Source: Symbiodinium natans (taxonomy: Eukaryota > Sar > Dinophyceae > Suessiales > Symbiodiniaceae). Taken from it: 64,000 nucleotides of DNA. The notes under the pieces are model-generated. The model saw only the letters and a list, made by a program, of their open reading frames with translations. It made no database searches and was not told the origin of the DNA. The stretch lies in NCBI GenBank assembly GCA_905221605.1, contig CAJNDS010001413.1, forward strand, positions 251,501 to 315,500, given 5' to 3'. A program made the translations under genes and the position numbers. Positions within the stretch are counted from its first letter, which is position 1. Each line of letters begins with the position of its first letter. Below, in pieces: positions 40,869-51,239 of this stretch.

Positions 40869-42390
40869 ACACTAGCTTCTTACATGTCGTCGTCCCTCCT
40901 AAAGCCAGGAAGGTGTTTGAACCCAGTCTCAGCCCGAATGCCGGAACCCCAAACTCGCTTCCCTCCTAAACACCGTTGGAGGCTAAGTTGAGGGTTGGGC
41001 AGTTCAGGGGCATTGAGGTCTTGGAAGAGAGCATGGCATTGTAAAGGCCGAAAGCAAAACCAAGATGCATGACTCAGGCCTGAAAAACGCATTCGCGCAT
41101 CCTGTCTTCCAGTCTTCCATGTCCCTTGGGTCATGTCTGTTAGCACCGAACCAGACCAAACCCAAAGTTAGAAAGAGATTGGTGTTTTGCGACCAACTGC
41201 CATCGGACATGCGTCGCATGCCGAGGAAATCTACTTGGCAACCGCTTTTGTGAAAACTTGCTATTTGGGGCCTTCGCCGACAAAATTTTGCATTCTGGGT
41301 GGGTCTTCTTCGTGCGGCCAGACCTCCCCAAATGGAAATGTGAACCTCTGATGACCTCTGAATGTCTTGGTTTCCTGTTGTGTGGCTCTTCCTTTTCTTC
41401 CTTTTGGATGGCTTGGAGTTCAAGGTGAGCCGCCGCTCTTCCACCTCGAGCCCTAAGCCGCCTCAAGTGCAGAGCAAAAAACTCGGAACGCCCTCAACCT
41501 AGCAGGCGGGTGCAAGTCATGATCCCATATCCCGAGCCAGGCCATGTCTAGACAGGGAATCAGACTTCACTGTTGATGTCTCCCGTCCTGCTGATCAGGC
41601 AGCTGTTGGTCATGGTCTGCAGCTTGCTTTGCAAGAGGTAGTGGGCGTGACACCGGGAGCCTTGAGTAGTCCAGACCTTGCGAGTAGCACTTCAATTTGT
41701 GGCTTCGAAGTTTCTTCTGTGCCAGTCTCAACAGCATGTCAAACCGAAGGGCATCACATGACTTGGCCGCTTACGTATGACGCGGCGCCTGCATGCGCTG
41801 ATAGAATGTGTCACTACTTGCAAGCTGCTTCTCCACCTGGTTCTTTCCGAACCACTTCACATGATGCAGCTCTTCGATATGGTGTGCTTCAGTTCCACAG
41901 GCTTGGGCCTTGTAACAAACCAGCAAAATGAACTTGACCATGCAAGCTGGTATGTATATGTATATATATATATATGCATCTATTTATATATGTCTGTAGC
42001 ACAGGACGGTGAGTCCAGCAAATCCAGGCCTCTCGGCATCTTGTCCGTCTCCGGACGAGGATTCATCGCTGCCATAGCCGCTCAGAAACCCCATGAGTCA
42101 GGCGTGAACCTCAGGCTACGTGCTGTCTCGCGTTTCGTGAAGGGATGAAAGACGGGCCCAGGGGTTGCGACAGCAGGTGCTTGCTTTTGAAACTTGTGCT
42201 TGATGACTGTTGGATGTACCATCTTGGACCTTGGGGCCATGAAGCAGAAGTACCTTTGACACCTTTGATGCCATTACGAGAAATAGCAGTAGAAGCATCG
42301 GGACTCCAGCACAACTTCCATGCTTGGCCCTGGAGATGCTGGTGTTTGTTCTTTGCTACACGCAAGTGAAGCGACAGCAGCTTCAACTAC
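40869..42390. other. No recognised gene; short TA microsatellite
   Basis: A TATATATA-rich run lies at about 41952-41990. 42361-42390 is the 3' flank of the first array gene, which differs from the flanks of the other two copies right after the stop codon. Confidence 0.4.
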
Positions 42391-42822
42391 TCAGAACCCG
42401 TTCTCGATGTAGCGCTTCACCAAAGGGGAGATGTAGCCCTTGCCCTTGCTGGTCTTGAACTTGGCCGGGTTGATGCCGTTGTACATGGTCTTTGCTAGAT
42501 CCATGGCGGAGATGAAAACGACCAAGGCAATGACGAACAGGCCTGCAACCTGTCCATCCGTCAAGCCATCCTCGTCAGCCATGGGGATGACCAATCCCAG
42601 CTCCTGAGTGCGCTTCCCTCCGGGGACACGTGCCAGCAAGATTTGCGCGTCCGTCATCTGCGGGTCATAAGCCCAAGCAGGCAGGGTGGCAGAGCCTGCT
42701 GCCACAGCAGCGGCGGCAACAGCACCTTGTCTTGCTGGCGAGGGGATGAACGCGGTCGGCAGGGCAATCAGCAGCAGGGCCGATGCAGCGGCCAGGCAGC
42801 AGGAAGCCACTTTCCGAGCCAT
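42391..42822 (-). CDS. Plastid-targeted thylakoid protein, array copy 1
   Basis: Encodes 143 residues, identical to copies 2 and 3. Residues 5-24 are a hydrophobic signal peptide, directly followed by FIPSPAR, which fits the F-at-+1 plastid import motif of secondary red plastids. A second A-rich segment (33-51) ends in AWA, a thylakoid signal cleavage site. The mature part starts near YDPQMTDAQ and has one transmembrane helix (about 91-107, VAGLFVIALVVFISA) and a basic tail ending YIENGF. This suggests a small single-span thylakoid protein, perhaps a photosystem subunit; I do not recognise the family. CTCCTATTCCAG four bases before the ATG is a good trans-splice acceptor. The frame remains open 20 codons further upstream. 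Confidence 0.85.
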   Translation of the reverse strand: MARKVASCCLAAASALLLIALPTAFIPSPARQGAVAAAAVAAGSATLPAWAYDPQMTDAQILLARVPGGKRTQELGLVIPMADEDGLTDGQVAGLFVIALVVFISAMDLAKTMYNGINPAKFKTSKGKGYISPLVKRYIENGF

Positions 42823-43079
42823 GGTGCTGGAATAGGAGACGGATAGAAACGGGAAAGGGTCAGGGTCGTCACTCAGATCCAAAAATGACTACCCGTGAGC
42901 AACGAACCGGCATGTGCACTTGTCTGCAATTCGTGCCATGCAGCAGCTTGTAATCAATTGTGAATGTGGTTTTGTCATGTGACTTTGATTTGGTTACGTC
43001 AAAACATGAAAATGCATGCACATGTTTTGCACTCGAGCAAGAGGCCGCGGTTCGTGACCCATACAAACAGGTGAGATGC
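42823..43079 (-). repeat. 257-bp array spacer, copy A
   Basis: Sequence between array genes 1 and 2; essentially identical to 43512-43768. It contains the SL-like relic and the trans-splice acceptor for copy 1. Confidence 0.9.
42872..42893 (-). other. Spliced-leader relic candidate upstream of copy 1
   Basis: On the minus strand the sequence reads GTAGTCATTTTTGGATCTGAG. The SL end is GTAGCCATTTTGGCTCAAG, so there are three substitutions and two single-base insertions. It lies 49 nt before the ATG. Relict spliced leaders in dinoflagellate genes are taken as marks of mRNA-mediated duplication. Confidence 0.45.
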
Positions 43080-43511
43080 TCAGAACCCGTTCTCGATGTA
43101 GCGCTTCACCAAAGGGGAGATGTAGCCCTTGCCCTTGCTGGTCTTGAACTTGGCCGGGTTGATGCCGTTGTACATGGTCTTTGCTAGATCCATGGCGGAG
43201 ATGAAAACGACCAAGGCAATGACGAACAGGCCTGCAACCTGTCCATCCGTCAAGCCATCCTCGTCAGCCATGGGGATGACCAATCCCAGCTCCTGAGTGC
43301 GCTTCCCTCCGGGGACACGTGCCAGCAAGATTTGCGCGTCCGTCATCTGCGGGTCATAAGCCCAAGCAGGCAGGGTGGCAGAGCCTGCTGCCACAGCAGC
43401 GGCGGCAACAGCACCTTGTCTTGCTGGCGAGGGGATGAACGCGGTCGGCAGGGCAATCAGCAGCAGGGCCGATGCAGCGGCCAGGCAGCAGGAAGCCACT
43501 TTCCGAGCCAT
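43080..43511 (-). CDS. Plastid-targeted thylakoid protein, array copy 2
   Basis: Protein identical to copy 1; gene start is 689 bp from copy 1. Upstream region is the same as copy 1 including the acceptor and SL-like relic. Tandem arrays of identical genes are a common dinoflagellate way of raising expression of photosynthesis proteins. Confidence 0.85.
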   Translation of the reverse strand: MARKVASCCLAAASALLLIALPTAFIPSPARQGAVAAAAVAAGSATLPAWAYDPQMTDAQILLARVPGGKRTQELGLVIPMADEDGLTDGQVAGLFVIALVVFISAMDLAKTMYNGINPAKFKTSKGKGYISPLVKRYIENGF

Positions 43512-43768
43512 GGTGCTGGAATAGGAGACGGATAGAAACGGGAAAGGGTCAGGGTCGTCACTCAGATCCAAAAATGACTACCCGTGAGCAACGAACCGGC
43601 ATGTGCACTTGTCTGCAATTCGTGCCATGCAGCAGCTTGTAATCAATTGTGAATGTGGTTTTGTCATGTGACTTTGATTTGGTTACGTCAAAACATGAAA
43701 ATGCATGCACATGTTTTGCACTCGAGCAAGAGGCCGCGGTTCGTGACCCATACAAACAGGTGAGATGC
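43512..43768 (-). repeat. 257-bp array spacer, copy B
   Basis: Essentially identical to 42823-43079. Identity at spacer level implies recent duplication or ongoing concerted evolution. Confidence 0.9.
43561..43582 (-). other. Spliced-leader relic candidate upstream of copy 2
   Basis: Same sequence and distance from the start codon as the relic at 42872-42893. Copy 3 lacks it. Confidence 0.45.
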
Positions 43769-44200
43769 TCAGAACCCGTTCTCGATGTAGCGCTTCACCA
43801 AAGGGGAGATGTAGCCCTTGCCCTTGCTGGTCTTGAACTTGGCCGGGTTGATGCCGTTGTACATGGTCTTTGCTAGATCCATGGCGGAGATGAAAACGAC
43901 CAAGGCAATGACGAACAGGCCTGCAACCTGTCCATCCGTCAAGCCATCCTCGTCAGCCATGGGGATGACCAATCCCAGCTCCTGAGTGCGCTTCCCTCCG
44001 GGGACACGTGCCAGCAAGATTTGCGCGTCCGTCATCTGCGGGTCATAAGCCCAAGCAGGCAGGGTGGCAGAGCCTGCTGCCACAGCAGCGGCGGCAACAG
44101 CACCTTGTCTTGCTGGCGAGGGGATGAACGCGGTCGGCAGGGCAATCAGCAGCAGGGCCGATGCAGCGGCCAGGCAGCAGGAAGCCACTTTCCGAGCCAT
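43769..44200 (-). CDS. Plastid-targeted thylakoid protein, array copy 3 (5'-most)
   Basis: Protein identical to copies 1 and 2, and first in the direction of transcription. Its upstream sequence is unrelated to that of copies 1 and 2 from two bases before the ATG. No SL relic is seen there; an acceptor-like CTGCAG lies about 100 nt upstream. Its unique 5' flank may carry the promoter or unit border for the array. Confidence 0.85.
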   Translation of the reverse strand: MARKVASCCLAAASALLLIALPTAFIPSPARQGAVAAAAVAAGSATLPAWAYDPQMTDAQILLARVPGGKRTQELGLVIPMADEDGLTDGQVAGLFVIALVVFISAMDLAKTMYNGINPAKFKTSKGKGYISPLVKRYIENGF

Positions 44201-45068
44201 GGCGAAACCCCTTTTTTGCGAGATGGGAGGGTTGAGTATCTCCTAATGGCTGAGCAAGGCGCGACGGCATCCACTTTTCCAAGGAAGCCTCTGCAGAACG
44301 AATCGCTCTGCCCCACAAGTGAATACAGGTGAGAGGTGCACACTTTGGACACGTCAAGGGAATCTGTTCGGCTGGCAAAGCTCGCTTTTCGACATCCACT
44401 CCACCTCCCCTCTTGTCCGTGCTGCCTTCAGTAAGCTGAGATGGCCGAGCACACCCCAAGCACACAACTGCTTCCCCGACGAAAGCATGTCCGTGCTGGT
44501 TCTCGGCGTCGTCGCTTCTCGCCACTGACCTGACGGGAGTGTCATGGCACTATGACGCACTGCTGCCCACGAAGAAAACTCAAACGTGCAACGGTCGGAT
44601 TCTTTCCGGAAGCTGTGTCACATGCTTCACCTGACGTAAGTGATGGCGCCAAAGCAGCGCCGTCACTACATCTGCGACATGTGCTCGGACTGCAGCCAGC
44701 TTGAGACAACTGACTGCCAAGAGTGTTAAGTCCGTCCGGAGTACTTCCTGTCTGCAAAATTACGGCGTACATGGTACGCCGTTACTTGATTTCTACAGGA
44801 GGCGCTCAAGAATTGCAGCCAGTAGTGCTTGTGAGAACTTTGGCACTTTTCTGGCTTCTTTAGCTCAAAGACTTCGAGCCATACGCCGGCTCCAGCTTTT
44901 AAAGCTTCGAGTGATGTATCTTCCGCCTTTTCGGCTGCTCTACCAGTGTAGCGCTCACAGTGTACTTTGGGTCCAGACCCTCAATGGCTCCCTCAACCAC
45001 GTCACCAATTGCAAGGGGGCCCAGTGAGCCTCGCCGACGGGAGGCCATCTACATATCTAGCGGCTGCA
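44201..45068. other. 5' flank of the array, no other gene recognised
   Basis: Short frames on both strands (up to 160 codons, 44043-44525 minus, largely a shadow of the array) without domains. Confidence 0.35.
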
Positions 45069-45140
45069 GGAGGAGGAGGAGGAAGGAGGGAGGAGGGAGG
45101 AGGGAGGAGGGAGGAGGGAGGAGGGAGGAGGGAGGAGGAG
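45069..45140. repeat. GGAGGGA microsatellite
   Basis: Repeating GGAGGGA/GGAGGA words; open frames over it are artefacts. Confidence 0.95.
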
Positions 45141-48100
45141 GCGTTGTGATAGTAGTCGTAGCAGTCGTAGTAGTAACAATAGGTCAGGCTTTGGGATTAA
45201 GAAACTTTGAACCCAAAAACCTGATGAGGATGACTTGGCCCTGTGGTTTGACAGCTCACATGTTTTTGTTTGTCTCAGGTTTCGCACGGGATGGGTTCTT
45301 CACACGCTGGGGGTCTAGGGAAATTTGGGTGTGTGGAACCCTCTAACCCCCTAGAGGCAACACTTATCTTACAGGGTCCAGGCATGGTGTCTGCACCTAC
45401 CGGGCCGGCGCTAGGTACACCTGAATGCTCTCCACTTCCCTATGCAACGTGTCCGACGGCTTGCCCAAGGTTGCATGGACTATGGCTTCCTGATGGGCCT
45501 GCACCAGTCAGGAGTATGTCGCCTCTTCGCAAGGGTGTCAGCTCGCTGGCCTGAGTTTCAAAGCTGAGGACAGCACGATGATCGTAAGCCGACAGAAACA
45601 GGCTCATTCGCAAAGCAGTCCATTGGTTGTGCTGGCTTCGGACCACTCATGTGTCGGGTCACATCGGCAACCTGCTGCGCTATGCTGAACTTCATCCTGT
45701 CGGTCGCATCTTGTGCGACCGTCTTCCTTTGACCAGGGCCGCACTCCCGTGGACTCATCTTTGGACTTGTGGACATACAGAACGGAAAGACAGGAGTACA
45801 AGGAATGGCCAGGGCACCCATTCACACGACAAAGCACTCGTACAGACTCTGGCTTTGGAAGTTCTGATGCAGGAATGAAAGCGCCCACCTCGTGTTTGCT
45901 CTAGCTGCTCTAGCTGAGCTCAACAACTCCAGCGAGGCAGGCGTTTTCAGAAAGCTTCGGAAAAGTCAGGCCCGCGACTGGCTTGAACGTGTTTTGGCAC
46001 TTGTTTCGAGTCCAAGAGTGGCCATACCTTAGCTGAGGTGCTGAGGGAAGAACCACCTTAAACGTAGGCATTTCTGAATGCAAACTGTGCAGGCACGATG
46101 CTTCATGGATTCGAAGCCTCAGTCGCCCCACGGACCATCCCTCCCCATCTTATGCTGACAGTTCTGTCCGTTAAAATTCGGGTCTGCACTTGGCGGGCTT
46201 CCTTGCAAAGCTGTGGTGCTGACTTCATTTTGCAGTTAAGAGACCAAGATTTCCTGCAGTCAAGTCCAGTACCATGCAGTAGCCACCGACATAGTCCATC
46301 GCCTGTTCCGGCGAAAGATTTTCGCCTTAGCGTGCATCACCCATATGACGGAGCCCATGGCAACAAGGGCACGACTTGCGGCAGCCGACCCATCACTCAA
46401 TGCTAAACCGAGCTGCAGCTATGCGAAATAACGACCTTCTTTGCATTCTTATCAACGCAGAACCGATGCATGCCGTGTGTCATTGCCAGCATCCACACAA
46501 CACGGCACCCCTGAACATTCACGGCTGGCGGCGCCGAGCTCTGCCTCCCAAAGCATTTGGCCACCTTCCGGAACTTCGCATTGGCCACCCGAAGCAATAG
46601 CAGAGCTCATGGGACACACGAACCACTCCTTGATCCACCGAGGATTATTGGCAAAAGGTAAAGGCCGCAAGAGCACCTCCTGTCTATCATCTCTCTCTCT
46701 CTCTCTCTCTTTGCATCCTGGAGGCGGGCCTCAAGTACCTTGTCTGGCAAGCATGCTCTGCTGTACTGCGTCCCTTTGTTCTGAGCCTGCACTCATACAG
46801 ATACAGGCTCAGAAACAGATCCTTCATGACAGGTTGCTCCTCTGCTTTCTTCTGTTCCAGGGTTCGATCTGCAGGCAGCTGCTGCCCTCGATGGTTGCCT
46901 GGGCTGGTGCGGCAGCAGGTTTGTCCAAACACGGCGGCAGCTTGTGGACAGCGCCAGTCTGGGTTCCCAAAGCAAACCGCAACAACAATCAATGATCGCA
47001 CTAAGCCAGCCCTCAACGCAGACCTTTGGATCCGGGCTATGAAAGATGCTAGCTATTGCACGTGAAGCTGCTTATGGTTGCTAAGAGCCCATGGCATTTC
47101 TGCAGTTTTGGCGTGTGCAGCAAAGCGTCAGATGGTCCCAAGAATTTTTTGGCCCTCCAGCATGGGATAAATCGGCAATGTCGTTTCCCTTCTTGCCAAC
47201 CGATCTCGCCTTGCCACAGAGAACGCTCCCTGCCTTTGCTCGTGCTCCTAGTCCTCCTAAGCAAACACGTCGTGCGGTGTGCTTGAAGCGTCTCGCAAGG
47301 CTAGACAATCTTTTACATCTACTTCAGCTCACTCCATCGCCGCATATTTGCCAGGCTACACGAATTGCCACTGTCCCACATAGTGTGTTCGACGCACGCA
47401 GCGGCGCAAGCTTGCGCACATGCAAAACATTTGAGTGGCGGAGAGCATGTACGAATCTTTGCAAGTGTGAGCATATGTCTGCTTAGCTCGATAGCTTAAC
47501 TCGATATGCTGCTTGCGTGTTGCAACAAGCAAGCTTTTGGGTGCGTTCCAACAAACAACGAGGCGCTTTGCAGCCCACCCCTTCCGATGCCCCCCCTCCC
47601 CCCTCCCACACCTTTGACCCATCTTTTTCATCCCACTTAAAGCCCGTGGAAGCCTTCGGACCAACCTGAAACACTTGAGAGCAAGAGAGAGAAAGATAAG
47701 AAAAATGAATTGGCAAACGGCAACTCCCGCACGCTTCAAGAAGCTAACTTTCGTGAAGGATTCCAAGGGAAGCTGAATTGCAGCCGGCTGTCACCAACAG
47801 TGCTCGAAGGCAAGTAGAAATGACTGGCGTCTCAACGCCCTTCTCTTGGCCCATGCGATGTGCAGAGCCAAGCCTAAGTACGGAAGCATAGCTACGCCTT
47901 CTTTCCTGCCTTTTTGCAGTCGGCCGATTGTGGAAGCAACAATATTGTACACGGATGTCGAGCGAATACTTCTGCTGGCTGTTTTCCTGCCTCAATGCTG
48001 AAAGATCTCAGGACCGAGAAGCAAATCTTCCAGCTCGCTTTGCCTTGCTGCGGAGCACAAGTCTCACCACGATTCAGACTGTCTGCTCAACAGCAGCCCG

Positions 48101-48199
48101 CAATGTTCTGTCGCCCGGGGATGCCTGCCAGCCCAAATATCGCGACTGCAGCTGGTTGTAGCACCAATGGCATCTCGCAGGACGGGGATGCCTTAGCAG
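45141..48199. other. No recognised gene; TC microsatellite
   Basis: (TC)n at about 46688-46710. Many frames of 60-180 codons, none with a domain; the longest (46441-46995 plus) crosses the microsatellite. Exons of unrecognised genes are possible but cannot be supported. Confidence 0.35.
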
Positions 48200-49320
48200 C
48201 CAACTGAAAGATGAAGCTGAAGCGCCCGAGAAGCGCCCCCTACACTGGCCCCTCTCGCTGGAAGTCTGGCTGCGCTTGTCCATCCAGGACTGCTGGTAGT
48301 CAATGCCGCTCTTCCTGGCCTCGGCTTTGGTGGTTTCGATGCCACGAGGAGCAAAAGGAAATTCACAGCAACCGAGACTGGAGCAATTTCAATGATCTCT
48401 TCCATTGCAGAGCGCCACATCTGCTCAAGCTCAGGGACCTGGCGTTGTGGCAAGCGGATGCCAGTGGATGTATGCCTGTGAGCATCTGCCTGCGGGATCA
48501 GATCCTGCGTGGCGGTAGGTCCGGCAGTTGCCTGGACCGCCGTCGTCGCACAGATGAAGGAAAATTTCTCCTGAGGCTATTTGTCGTCAAGCCGTGCTTG
48601 GACGAGAAGCACTAAAGGCTTAAGCATAAGGCCAAAGGCTGACGGAGATGATGCCTCAAACGACCGCCAAGCATCCCAGCATTTCGAGAGCGCATCTTCT
48701 TCCAATGAGACTGGACGAGGTGTGCACCGAAACGAAGCATTCCATTTTGAAGACTCAAGCAATGGGATCCTGCCTGCCGTGCCGTCGCATGAAGCAAGGA
48801 TAGACTCCATTTGCTTTGTCCTCGATGATGGAGCGCCCTGTGCAAAGTGGACTGCAAGGATGAGACTGCAGGCTACCAGTACTGCAAACTAGACTGTATG
48901 CTGGCTCCATGCTCGGGCAAGCCTCAAACTCACCAAAGTAGATGCAGGGTGGGCTTGCGGCCCAATGCTTGATAATGCCAGGCTCCTTGGCCAGAAGGCT
49001 GCAAGCTCGTGCCCTGACCTTGGCCCCATATGATTGCGAGAGTCCTGGATGGCGGCGACGATGTTGCACCAGCCCACTAAGGGCCGGCCCTTCCCCCACG
49101 ACGTAACAATGCCTCGTACCGTGCTGAAAGCATCGACGCCGTTCTGAAGCGGCAGCACCTGAGGGGGTAAACAACAATAACGACAAAACAAGAAGAGCCA
49201 GCTTCTCTCGGGGCCACAAAACTGACAAAAGTAGCGAAACTCCCTCATCTCCCTCTGCATCCATGGCGCAAGCGTATTGGCCCCGCACCAGGGCTGACAC
49301 ATCTTTAAGCATCCTTCCAC
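48200..49320 (-). CDS. Candidate multi-exon gene of unknown function
   Basis: Minus-strand segments with coding-like composition occur in sequence: MCQPWCGANTLAPWMQREM (about 49230-49310), NGVDAFSTVRGIVTSWGKGR with LVGWCNIVAAIQDSRNHMG (about 49020-49150), LEEDALSKCWDAWRSFEASS (about 48610-48720) and VPELEQMWRSAMEEIIEIAP (about 48370-48440). Introns would separate them. No domain recognised, so this is a gene-model suggestion only. Confidence 0.3.
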
Positions 49321-51239
49321 TTCCCAGGCCTCAACTCTCGCAATCCCAGTTTGGGTGTTTGGCCACTAGACTTAAGTGACTAAGTCCTGCTGCCTTGCAG
49401 GCGAGGACAATGACGTCAGCGTCAAACTTCGGTTCCTTGTCCAATGCTTCCGTGTTCATTACCTGCAGAATCGGCGGAGACAAAAACATCGAGCCAGACG
49501 GCTCTGAACTCTTTCTGGTTCTTTTTTACGATTCTTTTGCTTTGCTGCCATGGCCTGGTCCAGGTCCGCCCGAGGGACGTGCACATCACCGCAAATGCTT
49601 CGCACCTTGCACTCCGCATCACTCCGTACTTCATTCTTTTGGGATTTTGTTGACTCAGGCTTTTCCAAGTGGGGCACCCGGACGCCGTCACTGGAAAGAA
49701 CTCTGAGGGTTTCTTTCCTCACCTCAGCTGAAACTGTGTCATGGCCATGGCAAGTCTGCACGAAACAAACTTTTGCGACTCCACATTGCTGCAATATGTT
49801 GCAGTGCAGTTGCCATGAAGCTGACCTTCTGCTTCTTCCTTTCGTGCCAAGACAGTCATGAAAAAACAAACGCCTGCAAGATGCTGCAACATTCGTTTCC
49901 AGCAAGTTGGCAAAAGTGGAACTACCCAATCGATCTGCCGAGAGGCTGCGCCAGCCGAGCACCAAAGTATCCCCCAACTGCTCCACACCCGAAAAAGAGC
50001 CATCTCAGCGGACCTGAGTGGAAAGCTAGGTTCATGTAAGCTCCCCTGCACATGCCTTGACTGGGTCATGTTTCGGCTGCCAACCGAGGCTATTCTTGGT
50101 ATCACTTCACTGTGGTTCTGTCGGAGAGTCAAGAGGGGAGGGGGAGGGGAAGCGAGACCGAGAGGAGCGAGAGGAGAGAGGGAAAAAAGGGAAAAGAGGG
50201 AAAGCAGGGAAGAGGAGGGAGGGAGGGAGCCACATCCTTCGCAAATTCTAGTCAGATAGTCAGACGCACTGCAGCCGAACTGAGCAGGCCCATCAATCGA
50301 AACCCTGCGTGCGCACAGAGAAACTGCGACTTTCAGCACAAATGCTGAGAAGATGTGTGGAATAACGTCACAAGTGATTCAAGCGATGGATAGCTGTCAC
50401 TCGTGACAGATTCAGGGCCCAAGTCCCGCTGCTTTCATAGCCAAGAATGTAACAGATATGAGTCAAGGGTGAGCGATCTGAAAGATATGCTTCCCACAAA
50501 TCACCTGTTCGATGGGAGCATGTCGTGGGGTGACTCGCATCCACGCACGCATGCGCGCAAACACGCACCCCTTGCGGCTCAGAGAGGCTGGGTGGCTGGC
50601 TTTCCATCGAAGCCATGGTGATTGCAACCCCTTTGCGCTGCTGAGCAAATCAGAGCTGCGGAGTGCATCAACCAATTTAATTGAATGGAACCATTCATGA
50701 TCAACAGCCAGCCGGCACATGCCGGACCCACGTGGCATGCAGTCTGGTGCGAAAGGCACCACTAGCTGTGCATGCGGCGCCTCGAGAGGGCTCGCTGTAG
50801 GAAGCGAGAAAATGCCTGTCAGGCTCTGGCAGAGCCGCTTTCATGCTCAGGTCAATCGGGTGCTGTGGAAGACGGCTCGCGGCTTCAGTTCGCAGATTGC
50901 TTTGTCACGGCACGTATCCTTTGTGGCGTCCATTTGCAGCTTACGAAAATTTGCCGAAAAACGAGGGTATATGCCAGGCAAATAAAGTCCTGAAAACACC
51001 CTCGAAAATGGGCCCGCAAACAGGGCGTGAGCTGAACTGTTTTCAGCTGCTTTGGTGAGATGGGTGTCAGGTGCCACCGCCGGACTTGTTTGCATGTGCG
51101 ACTCGTCCTGCACCCTGCACTTCTTTACACAGCATGTGCAAAACATGCAGCAGCAAAATTGGAACCTGCTTCTCATGCTACAAATTCGGAGCCCCAGCCA
51201 TGAGCCTCGGTTTGCTGACAGGGCAAAGCATTTTGGTCG
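49321..51239. other. No recognised gene; purine-rich tract
   Basis: GGGAGGGGGAGGGG and GAGAGG repeats at about 50128-50226. Overlapping open frames lack features. Includes the 3' flank of the DHRS1-like gene. Confidence 0.4.

Noticed and set aside
44201-44340. SL relic upstream of array copy 3
   Set aside because: A partial CAGCCATTAGG is present, but mismatches exceed what I would accept.
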